A stretch of 36,306 nt of DNA from positions 1-36,306 of the forward strand of contig WGAI01000012.1 in assembly GCA_015489175.1 (NCBI GenBank), given 5' to 3'. The notes beneath the pieces were generated by a model. That model was given only the letters and a program-made list of their open reading frames with translations, was not told where the DNA came from and searched no databases. This document shows, piece by piece, positions 14,871 to 23,333 of this stretch (positions within the stretch are counted from its first letter, which is position 1; every line of letters begins with the position of its first letter). The translations under genes and the position numbers were made by a program. Source of the DNA: Caldifarciminota bacterium. GTDB taxonomy: Bacteria; Hydrothermota; Hydrothermia; B15-G9.

Positions 14871-17609
14871 ATGCGTAAGTTACTGGTAATATTTTTGGCT
14901 ATTTTGGTGGCCATACCCGTTTTTGCAGGTGAGACGGGCAAGATCAAGGGGTATGTTTACGATGCAGAAACGGGCGAGCCGCTCCCAGGCGCCAATGTTA
15001 TGATCGTTGGTACCAATATGGGAGCTGCTACTGATCTGGACGGGTTCTTCTTCATAATCAATATTCCACCAGGGACATACACTGTCAAGGCCTCGATGCT
15101 CAGCTATGCGGACATGGTCATCAAGAATGTGAAGGTGTATGCGGACCAGACAACCGAGCTTGTGTTCCGTCTTAAACCTCAGGCAATCCAGGCAAAAGCG
15201 ATAGTTGTTACCGCAAAAGAGCCCATTGTCAAGAAAGATGTAACCTCGAGCGTCATCACAACAAGCAAAGATGAGCTGAAATCGCTTCCTGTTGAGAGCG
15301 TTGGCGATATCCTGACACAGAAAGCTGGTATTACGGTAGATGCTGGTGGTTCGATCCATGTGAGGGGCGGGCGCTCCGGCGAGGTCCTCTACATCGTCGA
15401 TGGTATCCCGATAGTTGACCCGTATGGGCTCGGCACGAGCATCAGGGTTCCCACCAACCTCATTCAGGAGATGTCGCTTGTCGCCGGGACATTCAACGCA
15501 GAATACGGTAACGCAATGTCCGGCGTCGTGAACATCGTCACGGAGGAAGGTGGCAGCCGTTTCAGCGGGAACATCACCACCGCATTGGGCGACTATCTGA
15601 GCACTCACGATGAGATCTTCGTGTTGCCTCAGTCCCCGATTTTGGAGAAGATCGAGGCGATTGACACAACAGACACGACCATCGACCCCGAAAGGCTTGC
15701 CAAGTTCAGAGAGCTTGCCGCCAAACATTACGATAATCCTACCCACCCATTCAAAGTGTTTAATCCGTTCTCGCTCAATGATTTCAGGTGGAGCATATCC
15801 GGGCCGGTCATGGGCAAAAAACTCAGCTTCTTCTTCGGCGGAAGGTCGTATCAGCGTGAGGGCGCAATCTACGGAAGAAACCTCTATCTACCCACCGACA
15901 CAAGGACGGACACGGTTCTCGGTCTTTATCTTGGACATGGCGATGGCAAGTGGGTCAACATGAACCCTTACTGGGAGAACTCGCTGAGCTTCAAACTCAC
16001 ATACAGGCCAACATCTTCCATCAAGATCATATCCTCCAACTTCTATTCAAAACGCCACAGCCGTGTTTATGCAAATGTTCTACGCTATGAGCCTCTCGCA
16101 GAGCCTCATTCCCTTAACATTGGCCGTCAGCATATACTCGGACTTAACCATGTGCTGAGCCAGAGGACATGGTATTCGCTCAGGTTCAGCTTTGCTCGCC
16201 ATCAGATCAAACAGTTTGTTTATCCAGATGAGCACAGTCTCGGCTACCTCTATCCGTATTTCGCTTACCTCTTATCCCGTGCGGAGTTTTACAAGGGCGG
16301 GATTTCTATTTCATGGTATGACAGATACACGGACACATACATCGGCAAGTTTGACATCTCCAGTCAGATTAACGATGTCCATCTCGTGAAGGCTGGAATT
16401 GAAGGTTCCTACTATACTTTGAATTACCTGTCGATGGCGATCACCAATCCACGCAGTAACCCACCTGTGAGCGATACCCTTTACAGCATGACCAAGTTCA
16501 AACACAGTCCATATCAGTTTGCAGCCTATGTTCAGGACAAGATGGAGTTTAAAGACATCATCGTCAACGCCGGTGTCAGGTTCGACTATTTTGACCCTCA
16601 ATGGAAAATCTGGGTTAATGATAGTGCACCGAGCCCGATGATCTGGGACACGGCCCGCGGCCCGTTCCCGGGTTACACGCAGGTAAAGCCGAAGATGCAA
16701 GTTTCGCCTCGTTTTGGCCTCGCTTTCCCAATATCCGAAGCTGGTGTGTTCCACTTCTCCTACGGGCACTTCTTCCAGGTTCCAAACCTTTACTACCTCT
16801 ATCGTAATTCCAAGTTCCTGTGGGAGAGAAAAGCCAACAGAACATATCTCGGCAACGCCAATCTTAATCCTCAGAGAACAGTTGCCTTTGAGGTTGGCTT
16901 CAAACAGGGCATCGGAAACAACTTCGGCGTCGAGGTTATAGGTTATTACAAAGACATCCGCGACCTTGTCGCTACCAAACTTATGCCGACCTATGTGGCT
17001 GGCGATCATTATGTTACCTATGTGAACAGGGACTATGGAAATGTTCGCGGTATATCCCTGTTCTTGAAATTCAGGAACATAGGCAACCTGTCTGGTGAGC
17101 TTGATTACACTTATCAGATAGCGGAAGGCACAAACTCTTATCCTCGCGATCTCTTCTCCGATCTCCGTCATGGAGTTGAGCCGCCCAAATCGCTTGTGCC
17201 GCTTGCATGGGATGAGAGACATAAGATCAGCGGAACTATAACCTATGCCGTTCCAAACAATTTCGATGTGACGGTTACGGCCACTTACGGGAGCGGGCTC
17301 CCATACACACCTACCGATAGGGAAGGCAACAGGATCGGCGATGAGAACTCTGCGAGGAGACCGCCGAGATTTGGAATGAACCTTTACTTCAACAAATACA
17401 TCAAGATAGCCAGCACCGTAAGCGCTTCCGTCTATGTCAAGGTGTATAACCTGCTCGACCATCTCAACGAGAACATCGTCTATACGGATACCGGCCGCGC
17501 TACATACACTAACAGGATGATCGAGGGCGCAGAGCCCGGTTACTATCTGAGACCAAACTACTTCAGCTCACCGAGACAGGTGAGATTTGGCGTTTCTGTC
17601 TCCTTCTGA
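14871..17609 (+). CDS. TonB-dependent receptor with N-terminal carboxypeptidase-regulatory-like domain
   Basis: This 912-residue outer-membrane protein has a signal peptide (MRKLLVIFLAILVAIPVFA). A beta-sandwich domain at about residues 24-105 follows (KIKGYVYDAETGEPLPGANV, then PPGTYTVKASMLSY). Next is a plug domain at about 115-230 (GDILTQKAGITVDAGG, HVRGGRSGEVLYIVDGIPI, EYGNAMSGVVNIVT). The long C-terminal region has aromatic-rich alternating strands and ends in RQVRFGVSVSF, a typical last barrel strand. The layout resembles Oar and SusC-type receptors, which import large ligands using TonB energy or act as surface barrels. No TonB, ExbB or ExbD is in the window. It is the second gene of the four-gene surface operon, and the ligand cannot be deduced. 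Confidence 0.92.
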   Translation: MRKLLVIFLAILVAIPVFAGETGKIKGYVYDAETGEPLPGANVMIVGTNMGAATDLDGFFFIINIPPGTYTVKASMLSYADMVIKNVKVYADQTTELVFRLKPQAIQAKAIVVTAKEPIVKKDVTSSVITTSKDELKSLPVESVGDILTQKAGITVDAGGSIHVRGGRSGEVLYIVDGIPIVDPYGLGTSIRVPTNLIQEMSLVAGTFNAEYGNAMSGVVNIVTEEGGSRFSGNITTALGDYLSTHDEIFVLPQSPILEKIEAIDTTDTTIDPERLAKFRELAAKHYDNPTHPFKVFNPFSLNDFRWSISGPVMGKKLSFFFGGRSYQREGAIYGRNLYLPTDTRTDTVLGLYLGHGDGKWVNMNPYWENSLSFKLTYRPTSSIKIISSNFYSKRHSRVYANVLRYEPLAEPHSLNIGRQHILGLNHVLSQRTWYSLRFSFARHQIKQFVYPDEHSLGYLYPYFAYLLSRAEFYKGGISISWYDRYTDTYIGKFDISSQINDVHLVKAGIEGSYYTLNYLSMAITNPRSNPPVSDTLYSMTKFKHSPYQFAAYVQDKMEFKDIIVNAGVRFDYFDPQWKIWVNDSAPSPMIWDTARGPFPGYTQVKPKMQVSPRFGLAFPISEAGVFHFSYGHFFQVPNLYYLYRNSKFLWERKANRTYLGNANLNPQRTVAFEVGFKQGIGNNFGVEVIGYYKDIRDLVATKLMPTYVAGDHYVTYVNRDYGNVRGISLFLKFRNIGNLSGELDYTYQIAEGTNSYPRDLFSDLRHGVEPPKSLVPLAWDERHKISGTITYAVPNNFDVTVTATYGSGLPYTPTDREGNRIGDENSARRPPRFGMNLYFNKYIKIASTVSASVYVKVYNLLDHLNENIVYTDTGRATYTNRMIEGAEPGYYLRPNYFSSPRQVRFGVSVSF

Positions 17610-17630
17610 GACAATCAGGGAGGATAAAAT

Positions 17631-20600
17631 ATGCTTAAGAGAATACTGGCAGTGGCAGTTCTAATGGCTTCCTTTGCCTATGCAGGAGTCCCTGGCCAGA
17701 AACACATGAGCAAAGAGGAGCTGGCCAAGCTATCCCCGGAACAGATAGGCAAAGGTGCTACCGTTGGGACGAAAGGCCATCAGGACAGGAAGCTTGGAAT
17801 CTTTCAGGGCAACCAGATCAGAGTTAAGGGATTTAACTTTGGGCCGCTCGGCGGTCCTGACCGCGTGGATCCGTGGCCAAGACTTGAATGGCCCGCATAC
17901 TCCGGCCACGAATATATCTATGAGATTTCACCACTTATAGCTGCGAAAGTGCCTGCCATCGCAGCAAACGGCGATACTGTCTGGACCCCGATAGTGGACG
18001 ATGGTGTGCAGGATGGTGGTGACGAGGACTTTGAGCCTCTACACGGCTATGCCAATCCCCTCAATGACACATTTGCGTTTTCAAATATGCCGAACACATG
18101 GCCCGAGCAGTGGGGGGACTACATAACTGTGTTTGGCGACACGATAAGGAACCTCGCTGGAAACATCTGGCCTGATGCATTCAACAGGATTACAAGTTAC
18201 GGAGGCGGGCCTGACACACTCGTGCCGGTTGTGACTGCAGATCAGGAAGGCTTCTACATAATGCGCGACGATGCGAGCAGGAAGTTTATGCCGGGCAACC
18301 CCTATGGCAACCCGGTTTATTTCCCTGGATTCACTCCTGAGGGTGATTCCCTGCACGGACTTGGTGTGCAGGTGGATGTGAGAGGCTACCAATGGGGTGC
18401 AAAACCTGTAGAAGATGTGTTGATAATGTCCTATGTCGTGCGAAATGTCTCCCAGTATGACATTGACACCATGGTTGTGGGCATGTTCGGTGACTTCCGC
18501 ATCGGCGGGCCTGGCTCCGACTTCGACGATGACATGTACACATTCGACAGCACCCAGAACATGGTTATTATCTACGACCAGGACGGCTATGGCCGTGCTG
18601 CCGATGGCACTCCTTACAGGTGCGGAATGGTGGGGTTTAAGTTCCTTGAAAGCCCCGGTGTCCCAAACGATGGAATAGACAACGATGGTGACGGAATGAT
18701 CGATGAGAGCATGTATGACGGCATCGATAACGATCACGATTGGGATTCCACCTCAGGGAACTGGAAGGATGATGTTGGCCGAGACGGTATCGCTGGAACC
18801 GGTGACATCGGCGAAGGAAACCATGTTCCGGACTGGGGCGAGCCTCATTTCGATATGCTTGACCCTGACGAGAAGGACGAGCTCGGCCTGACATCGGCCA
18901 CATTTTTCCACTACGGATCCCATTTCGCCTCACAGGACAACGACATGTGGCAACTTATGACACCTGGAACTTACATTGACACCGTTCCGGTAGGCGACTA
19001 CATCATGGTCTTCGGTTCAGGTTATTTCAGGCTGCCGGTCGGTGGGTTCCAGAGGTATTCGATAGCGCTGGTTATGGGACAGGATTGGGATGATCTCTAC
19101 GCTAATGCCTCGAAAGCTCAGGAGATTTACAACCGTGCATACCAGTTCCCGAAAGCACCTCCTACCCCCACCACACTTGCGAAACCCGGCGACGGAACCG
19201 TTACGCTTTACTGGGACAATGCGGCCGAAAGATCACCTGACTTTGAAGGATATGCAATTTACAGGAGTGAGGACAGAGGGCTTACATGGGGCGAGCCGAT
19301 AACGGACGCTTACGGCAGACAAGTTTACTGGAAACCACTTGCACAGTTCGATGTTATCGACGGAGACACCGGTCTGTTCCCTGTAGGCGTTAACGGCGCC
19401 CATTTCTATGTGGGCAACGATACGGGCATCAAACACTCATGGACGGACACCACTGTCGTCAATGGCAAACATTACTGGTATGTCGTGACAGCATACGCCA
19501 CCCCGCCTGAGTCACTTGAGATTCCTGTTCTTCAGACCTCCTTCACGCTTGACAATAATCCAAGTGTTGTCGAGGTTGTGCCAGATGCGAAGCCTATCGG
19601 CTATGTGCCGGCTGAGGTTGAGTTCATCGATAGCGGTTCAAATCGCGTTGGCACAGGCGATATAGAGGCGCAGGTCGTTGTGCCGGGCGATGTCAAGGAC
19701 AACGAAAAGTATCGCATCACCTTTGAGGATAGGCTTGGCGAGCTTTACTACATAATCACTGATGTCACGGATTCGCCCAAGGTTGTTGCCCAATCAAACC
19801 ACATAAACGGCGAGGACGACGGACCGATCTTCGACGGCATCAGGTTTGTTCTTAACAACGATTCTTTGAGGATCGACACGGCTTACTGGGAAGCAAGAAC
19901 ATCGACAAACTTCGATGTGAGAATGGATCTGCCTCGTCGAGCTGTGAAATCGCCTTATGACTTTGAGGTCGTCTTCGGTGAAAGCAGCGTGGTGTATTAT
20001 GGTCTTATTCCGAATCCCGCAATGCTTGTCCCAGTGAACTTCAAAGTCTATCGCATTCAGGGCAATCAGCGTGTGGTTGACACAGTGGCATTCTTAGAGG
20101 GATCTCCTTCAAGCCGTGACACAATGATCGATGACCCTCACGGGAACGACATCATCTTCACCTTTGTGTGGGATAGCACGATTAACAATTATCGTCCAAG
20201 CTGGTCTCTCAGGTTTGAATATCAGGGAGCTGATTCCGCGATACCGCCGACAGACGGTGAAATAGCTTACTTCCACACAGGAAAACCGTTCGGAGTTTAT
20301 GATACGGTAATGTTCGTAACACACGGAGAGGGAGCCAACAACGAGGAAATCGTAAACAGTCTCGATAGCATAGCAGTTGTGCCTAATCCTTATGTGGTTG
20401 CTGCAGAATGGGAGATTAGGGATCCGAACATACGATTCGGTCGTGGCGATATGGAGCTCCACTTCATCAATCTGCCACCTGAGTGCACGATTCGCATCTA
20501 TACGCTTAACGGAGAGCTTGTCGATGTCCTCCATCATGTGCCAGGAGATCCTGAGTACATCGATCCCGGAACGCAGAAATGGAACCTGCTCACAAAGGAC

Positions 20601-20705
20601 GGATATGAGATTTCTTACGGTGTATACATCTACCATGTTGAGGTTCCCGATGGCAATGGCGGAGTTCTTGCTACACACATTGGCAAATTTGCGGTGATTA
20701 AGTAA
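17631..20705 (+). CDS. Large secreted or surface protein with FN3-like and type-IX-like C-terminal domains
   Basis: The 1024-residue product starts with a signal peptide (MLKRILAVAVLMASFAYAG). At about residues 345-365 it has the Asp-rich calcium-binding pattern DGIDNDGDGMIDE, repeated more loosely just after (DGIDNDHDWD). At about 508-625 it has a fibronectin type III-like module (PTTLAKPGDGTVTLYW, EGYAIYRSEDRGLTW). Its last 110 residues (from VVPNPYV, with CTIRIYTLNGELVDVL and YGVYIYHVEV, ending GKFAVIK) look like the FlgD-like or Por-secretion tail found in type IX substrates of FCB bacteria. It is probably exposed at the surface and held by, or exported with, the neighbouring barrel proteins. 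No enzymatic motif was recognised. GGAGG precedes the ATG. Confidence 0.82.
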   Translation: MLKRILAVAVLMASFAYAGVPGQKHMSKEELAKLSPEQIGKGATVGTKGHQDRKLGIFQGNQIRVKGFNFGPLGGPDRVDPWPRLEWPAYSGHEYIYEISPLIAAKVPAIAANGDTVWTPIVDDGVQDGGDEDFEPLHGYANPLNDTFAFSNMPNTWPEQWGDYITVFGDTIRNLAGNIWPDAFNRITSYGGGPDTLVPVVTADQEGFYIMRDDASRKFMPGNPYGNPVYFPGFTPEGDSLHGLGVQVDVRGYQWGAKPVEDVLIMSYVVRNVSQYDIDTMVVGMFGDFRIGGPGSDFDDDMYTFDSTQNMVIIYDQDGYGRAADGTPYRCGMVGFKFLESPGVPNDGIDNDGDGMIDESMYDGIDNDHDWDSTSGNWKDDVGRDGIAGTGDIGEGNHVPDWGEPHFDMLDPDEKDELGLTSATFFHYGSHFASQDNDMWQLMTPGTYIDTVPVGDYIMVFGSGYFRLPVGGFQRYSIALVMGQDWDDLYANASKAQEIYNRAYQFPKAPPTPTTLAKPGDGTVTLYWDNAAERSPDFEGYAIYRSEDRGLTWGEPITDAYGRQVYWKPLAQFDVIDGDTGLFPVGVNGAHFYVGNDTGIKHSWTDTTVVNGKHYWYVVTAYATPPESLEIPVLQTSFTLDNNPSVVEVVPDAKPIGYVPAEVEFIDSGSNRVGTGDIEAQVVVPGDVKDNEKYRITFEDRLGELYYIITDVTDSPKVVAQSNHINGEDDGPIFDGIRFVLNNDSLRIDTAYWEARTSTNFDVRMDLPRRAVKSPYDFEVVFGESSVVYYGLIPNPAMLVPVNFKVYRIQGNQRVVDTVAFLEGSPSSRDTMIDDPHGNDIIFTFVWDSTINNYRPSWSLRFEYQGADSAIPPTDGEIAYFHTGKPFGVYDTVMFVTHGEGANNEEIVNSLDSIAVVPNPYVVAAEWEIRDPNIRFGRGDMELHFINLPPECTIRIYTLNGELVDVLHHVPGDPEYIDPGTQKWNLLTKDGYEISYGVYIYHVEVPDGNGGVLATHIGKFAVIK

Positions 20706-20716
20706 GGAGGCCAGCA

Positions 20717-21730
20717 ATGAAACGAGTAATCATTTTATTGTTCATTTCGGTAGCAATACTTTCAGCCCAGGCTGTCAGCAAAGTCGGCATGACAGCTGCC
20801 CAGTTCCTCAAGATTGGGGTTGGCGCAAGAGCGACGGGCATGGGCGAGGCTTTTGTGGCTGTGGCGAACGATGCCTCAGCCCTCTACTGGAATCCTGCCG
20901 GCATTGCCGAAGTTAAATCCCCTGAATTCATTTTCGTGAAAACCAACTGGATAGCAGACATTTACCATGCTTACTTCGGATTCGCGATGCCTATCGGGAT
21001 TATGGGAACAATCGGAGGCTCAGTCACTTATCTTGGGATGCCCGATATGGAAGTGCGCACGGTGTATGAGCCAAACGGCACAGGCGAGCGGTTCAGCGCA
21101 AGCGATGTGGCAGTCACATTCTCATACGGAAAGTTCTTCACCGACAAGTTCTCGTTCGGTGTCAACACGAAACTCGTCTCGGAGACGATCTACCGCATGA
21201 ATGCTACCGGCGTGGCGGTTGATATCGGTTTGCTCTACCGCATAGATTTTCACAACATCAGGCTGGGCATGAACTTCTCTAACTTTGGCACAAAGATGCA
21301 ACTCACAGGAGAGAATACGGGATTTGTCTATCATCCGGATCCGAGCAGAGGTCCGAGCACTCAGCCTCATGTTCCCGCTGAGCTTAAAACCGGCAAATAT
21401 GAGCTTCCGATGAGATTTCAGGTTGGCCTTGCTGGTTATCTGGTTGAGAAACCGAATTTCAAAGTTCTTCTGGCAGTTGATGCCGTGCATCCTAACGATA
21501 ACACTGAATATTTCAATGTCGGAACCGAAATTAGCCTCTTGAATATGCTTTATGTTCGTGGCGGTTACAGGACAATAGGCATGAGGGACGCGGAAGGCGG
21601 GCTGAGCTTCGGCATGGGCGTGAACTGGAGGATCCCAGGTTCCGTTATGAACCTTAAAGTGGATTATTCCTACACGGATTTTGGCAGACTGAAAAACACA
21701 CATAGAGTTACGCTTGGGACAAGTTTCTGA
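20717..21730 (+). CDS. PorV/PorQ-family outer membrane protein (UPF0164-like)
   Basis: This 337-residue barrel protein has a signal peptide and the hallmark N-terminus of the PorV/PorQ family (FLKIGVGARATGMGEAFVAV, then NDASALYWNPAGIAEV). Amphipathic beta strands follow to a C-terminal NTHRVTLGTSF. In Bacteroidota PorV shuttles substrates of the type IX secretion system, and related proteins are spread through candidate phyla where the role is unproven. It follows the 1024-residue protein with the type-IX-like tail by 11 bases and has an AAGGAGG site. The pairing supports a shared export or anchoring role. Confidence 0.88.
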   Translation: MKRVIILLFISVAILSAQAVSKVGMTAAQFLKIGVGARATGMGEAFVAVANDASALYWNPAGIAEVKSPEFIFVKTNWIADIYHAYFGFAMPIGIMGTIGGSVTYLGMPDMEVRTVYEPNGTGERFSASDVAVTFSYGKFFTDKFSFGVNTKLVSETIYRMNATGVAVDIGLLYRIDFHNIRLGMNFSNFGTKMQLTGENTGFVYHPDPSRGPSTQPHVPAELKTGKYELPMRFQVGLAGYLVEKPNFKVLLAVDAVHPNDNTEYFNVGTEISLLNMLYVRGGYRTIGMRDAEGGLSFGMGVNWRIPGSVMNLKVDYSYTDFGRLKNTHRVTLGTSF

Positions 21731-21745
21731 GCGGTCATCTTCCAA

Positions 21746-21772
21746 TGTGCGGCGCGCGAAGCGCGCCGCACA
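21746..21772 (+). terminator. GC-rich 12-bp hairpin ending the surface operon
   Basis: Arms 21746-21757 and 21761-21772 are perfectly complementary with a three-base GAA loop, 16 bases after the PorV stop. The stem is nearly all G and C. The downstream run is C and T rich (CCTCCCTTTC) rather than a strict T tract, so it may terminate imperfectly or protect the 3' end. Confidence 0.6.
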
Positions 21773-21841
21773 CCTCCCTTTCGATCCCCCCTTGACTTCA
21801 AACCTAACCTTGAGTAATTAAAAAACAGTTACTTTAAAAGC

Positions 21842-21870
21842 TTGACAATTAAATCCAAACTTGTAATAAT
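21842..21870 (+). promoter_or_regulatory. Promoter of the peroxiredoxin gene
   Basis: A consensus TTGACA (21842-21847) is followed by a TAATAAT stretch (21864-21870), placing a -10 element 16-17 bases away. The ATG at 21908 has a leader of about 30 bases with a strong AAAGGAGG site. A PerR-like palindrome covers the -10 region. Confidence 0.6.
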
Positions 21871-21875
21871 TACAA
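21861..21875 (+). promoter_or_regulatory. PerR-box-like operator
   Basis: TTGTAATAATTACAA is a perfect 7-1-7 palindrome. It differs from the consensus PerR box TTATAATNATTATAA at only one position per half. It overlaps the -10 element of a peroxiredoxin promoter, exactly where a peroxide-sensing repressor would act. The repressor gene itself is not in the window. Confidence 0.6.
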
Positions 21876-21907
21876 TCTCAAACAAACTTTAAAAAGGAGG
21901 TAAGGCC

Positions 21908-22582
21908 ATGGAGAAAAAACTCCCTGTGCTTGGAGAGAAGTTCCCTGAGGTCGAGGTCAAAACAACACACGGCATGCTGAAGCTGCCGGATTATGCTACC
22001 AAAGAGGGCAAATGGATGGTTCTTTTCAGCCACCCAGCTGATTTCACTCCCGTTTGCACCACTGAATTTGTCGGCTTCCAGCTCAGATATGAGAAATTCC
22101 AGGAATTGAACGCCAAGCTCATAGGGCTTAGTGTCGATCAGGTTTTCAGCCACCTAAAATGGACCGAGTGGATCAGGAACAACATTGAAGTCGATGGCAA
22201 GAAAATCGACATTCAGTTCCCAATAATAGCTGACGACAAGGGCGAGCTTGCCGAGATGCTCGGTATGATACCTGCCGGCGCAACGATAACGGCGAGGGCA
22301 GTCTTCATAGTAGATCCCAAAGGTGTCATAAGAGCGATAATTTACTATCCGGCAGAGGTCGGTCGTGACATTGACGAGATCCTCAGGCTGCTCAAGGCCC
22401 TCCAGACGAGCGATGAGCATGGCGTTGCACTGCCTCACAAATGGCCTGAGAATGAGCTTATCGGCGACAGGGTTATTGTCCCGCCGGCAGCCACCGTGGA
22501 TCAGGTCAAGGAGCGCGAGGAGGCTGAGAAGAAGGGCGAGATCGAGTGCTTTGACTGGTGGCTTTGCCATAAGAAGATTTGA
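21908..22582 (+). CDS. Peroxiredoxin, archaeal-type Prx6 group
   Basis: This 224-residue thiol peroxidase reduces hydrogen peroxide and organic peroxides. The peroxidatic cysteine is Cys50 in [15 protein letters not shown]. The long C-terminal domain ends in ECFDWWLC (Cys214, Cys220), matching the cysteine layout of the hyperthermophile Aeropyrum thiol peroxidase. The C-terminal pair may resolve the oxidised Cys50. The match to archaeal and thermophile enzymes suggests lateral exchange or a shared hot, reduced habitat. It is transcribed alone between a PerR-like operator and a strong terminator, and is the first gene of the oxidative stress island. Confidence 0.93.
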   Translation: MEKKLPVLGEKFPEVEVKTTHGMLKLPDYATKEGKWMVLFSHPADFTPVCTTEFVGFQLRYEKFQELNAKLIGLSVDQVFSHLKWTEWIRNNIEVDGKKIDIQFPIIADDKGELAEMLGMIPAGATITARAVFIVDPKGVIRAIIYYPAEVGRDIDEILRLLKALQTSDEHGVALPHKWPENELIGDRVIVPPAATVDQVKEREEAEKKGEIECFDWWLCHKKI

Positions 22583-22609
22583 TCAAGATGGTGCTGAGCA
22601 ACAGTATTG

Positions 22610-22644
22610 GGCACGGGTTGGTTATCCACCAATCCGTGCCTTTT
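22610..22644 (+). terminator. Rho-independent terminator after the peroxiredoxin gene
   Basis: A 13-bp stem with one G-U pair (22610-22622 with 22628-22640), loop TATCC, is followed directly by TTTT. The form is textbook and separates the peroxiredoxin gene from the superoxide reductase gene. Confidence 0.85.
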
Positions 22645-22654
22645 CCGTTAAAAC

Positions 22655-22684
22655 TTGATAATTTGCCCTCTCCTGCTTTATTTA
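22655..22684 (+). promoter_or_regulatory. Possible promoter of the superoxide reductase gene
   Basis: TTGATA (22655-22660) and TATTTA (22679-22684) are 18 bases apart, the same -10 sequence and spacing as the HU promoter. It lies between the terminator and the ribosome site. No palindrome like the one before the peroxiredoxin gene is visible. Confidence 0.4.
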
Positions 22685-22709
22685 AGAACCAACAAAGGAG
22701 GTGTTGATC

Positions 22710-23084
22710 ATGGCTTTTGAGGAACTCATCAAAACGGCTGATTGGAAGTCCGAGAAGCATGCGCCTGTTATCGAGTTGCCCGAAAAGGTGAAGAAGGGCG
22801 AGCTCACACATGTCACGGTGAGTGTTGGCAAAGAGATCCCGCATCCCAACACACTTGAGCACCACATCGAGTGGATCGATGTGTATTTCAAACCTGAGGG
22901 CGGGGGAGTGGTCTATCACATCGCCAGATTTGATTTTGCCGCTCATGGAGCACTTGAGGGACTTATTTCCGAACCGGTTGCCACTTTTGCGTTCAAGACA
23001 GATAAACCTGGCACGCTCTACGCCTTCTCGTTCTGCAACATACATGGGCTCTGGGGTGGAACCGCCGAAGTGAAGGTTGAGTAA
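22710..23084 (+). CDS. Superoxide reductase (neelaredoxin type)
   Basis: This 124-residue enzyme reduces superoxide to hydrogen peroxide without making oxygen, using electrons from rubredoxin. The iron ligands of the class II (1Fe) type are all visible: His17, His45, His51, Cys109 and His112 (in CNIHG), plus Glu15 of the EKH motif. Their spacing is close to that of the Pyrococcus enzyme. There is no N-terminal desulforedoxin domain. The start is the ATG at 22710, eight bases after AAGGAGG. A GTG three codons upstream overlaps the ribosome site and is rejected. The rubredoxin domain encoded downstream is a natural electron donor, and the peroxiredoxin upstream can remove the peroxide made. Confidence 0.95.
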   Translation: MAFEELIKTADWKSEKHAPVIELPEKVKKGELTHVTVSVGKEIPHPNTLEHHIEWIDVYFKPEGGGVVYHIARFDFAAHGALEGLISEPVATFAFKTDKPGTLYAFSFCNIHGLWGGTAEVKVE

Positions 23085-23096
23085 TGAATAAATTAG

Positions 23097-23120
23097 GGGC
23101 GCCTAACGGCGCCCTTTTTT
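23097..23120 (+). terminator. Rho-independent terminator after superoxide reductase
   Basis: A GGGCGCC/GGCGCCC stem of seven pairs with loop TAAC is followed at once by TTTTTT. It lies 12 bases after the superoxide reductase stop. Confidence 0.9.
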
Positions 23121-23135
23121 GTGCGGAGGTGAACC

Positions 23136-23318
23136 GTGGAGGACAAAGAAAAAGTTGTCCTTGAGGCTATGAAGAAGGCTGGTGAACCTTTGAAGACAGC
23201 CGAAATCGCCCGTCTCACCGGGCTTGACAGCAAAGAAGTGAGCAAAATAATCAAAAAACTTAAGAAAGAAGGGAAGGTTACTTCCCCTAAAAGGTGTTAT
23301 TACGCACCTGCTGATTGA
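23136..23318 (+). CDS. Small winged-helix DNA-binding protein
   Basis: The 60-residue protein is one winged helix-turn-helix domain. It has helix 1 (EKVVLEAMKKAG), the turn pair PLKTAEIARLTGLDSKEVSKI (about 18-38), a third basic helix and the wing ending SPKRCYYAP. I recall this small family, with its SPKRC-Y-AP ending, from archaea and anaerobic bacteria, where its role is unclear. The single Cys54 in the wing could be a redox switch, but that is inference. The start is a GTG five bases after GGAGGT. It sits 15 bases before the bacterioferritin-like gene, so it may be a local regulator of this stress island. Confidence 0.75.
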   Translation: MEDKEKVVLEAMKKAGEPLKTAEIARLTGLDSKEVSKIIKKLKKEGKVTSPKRCYYAPAD

Positions 23319-23333
23319 AAAGGAGGTAATGTC

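Noticed and set aside
14880-15746. Minus-strand open frame of 288 codons
   Set aside because: It is antisense to the receptor gene's signal, regulatory and plug domains, and shows no recognisable protein features.
16311-17462. Long minus-strand open frame of 383 codons
   Set aside because: It lies wholly antisense to the well-supported TonB-dependent receptor gene, its product shows no domain, and it has no ribosome site. It is a codon-bias shadow.
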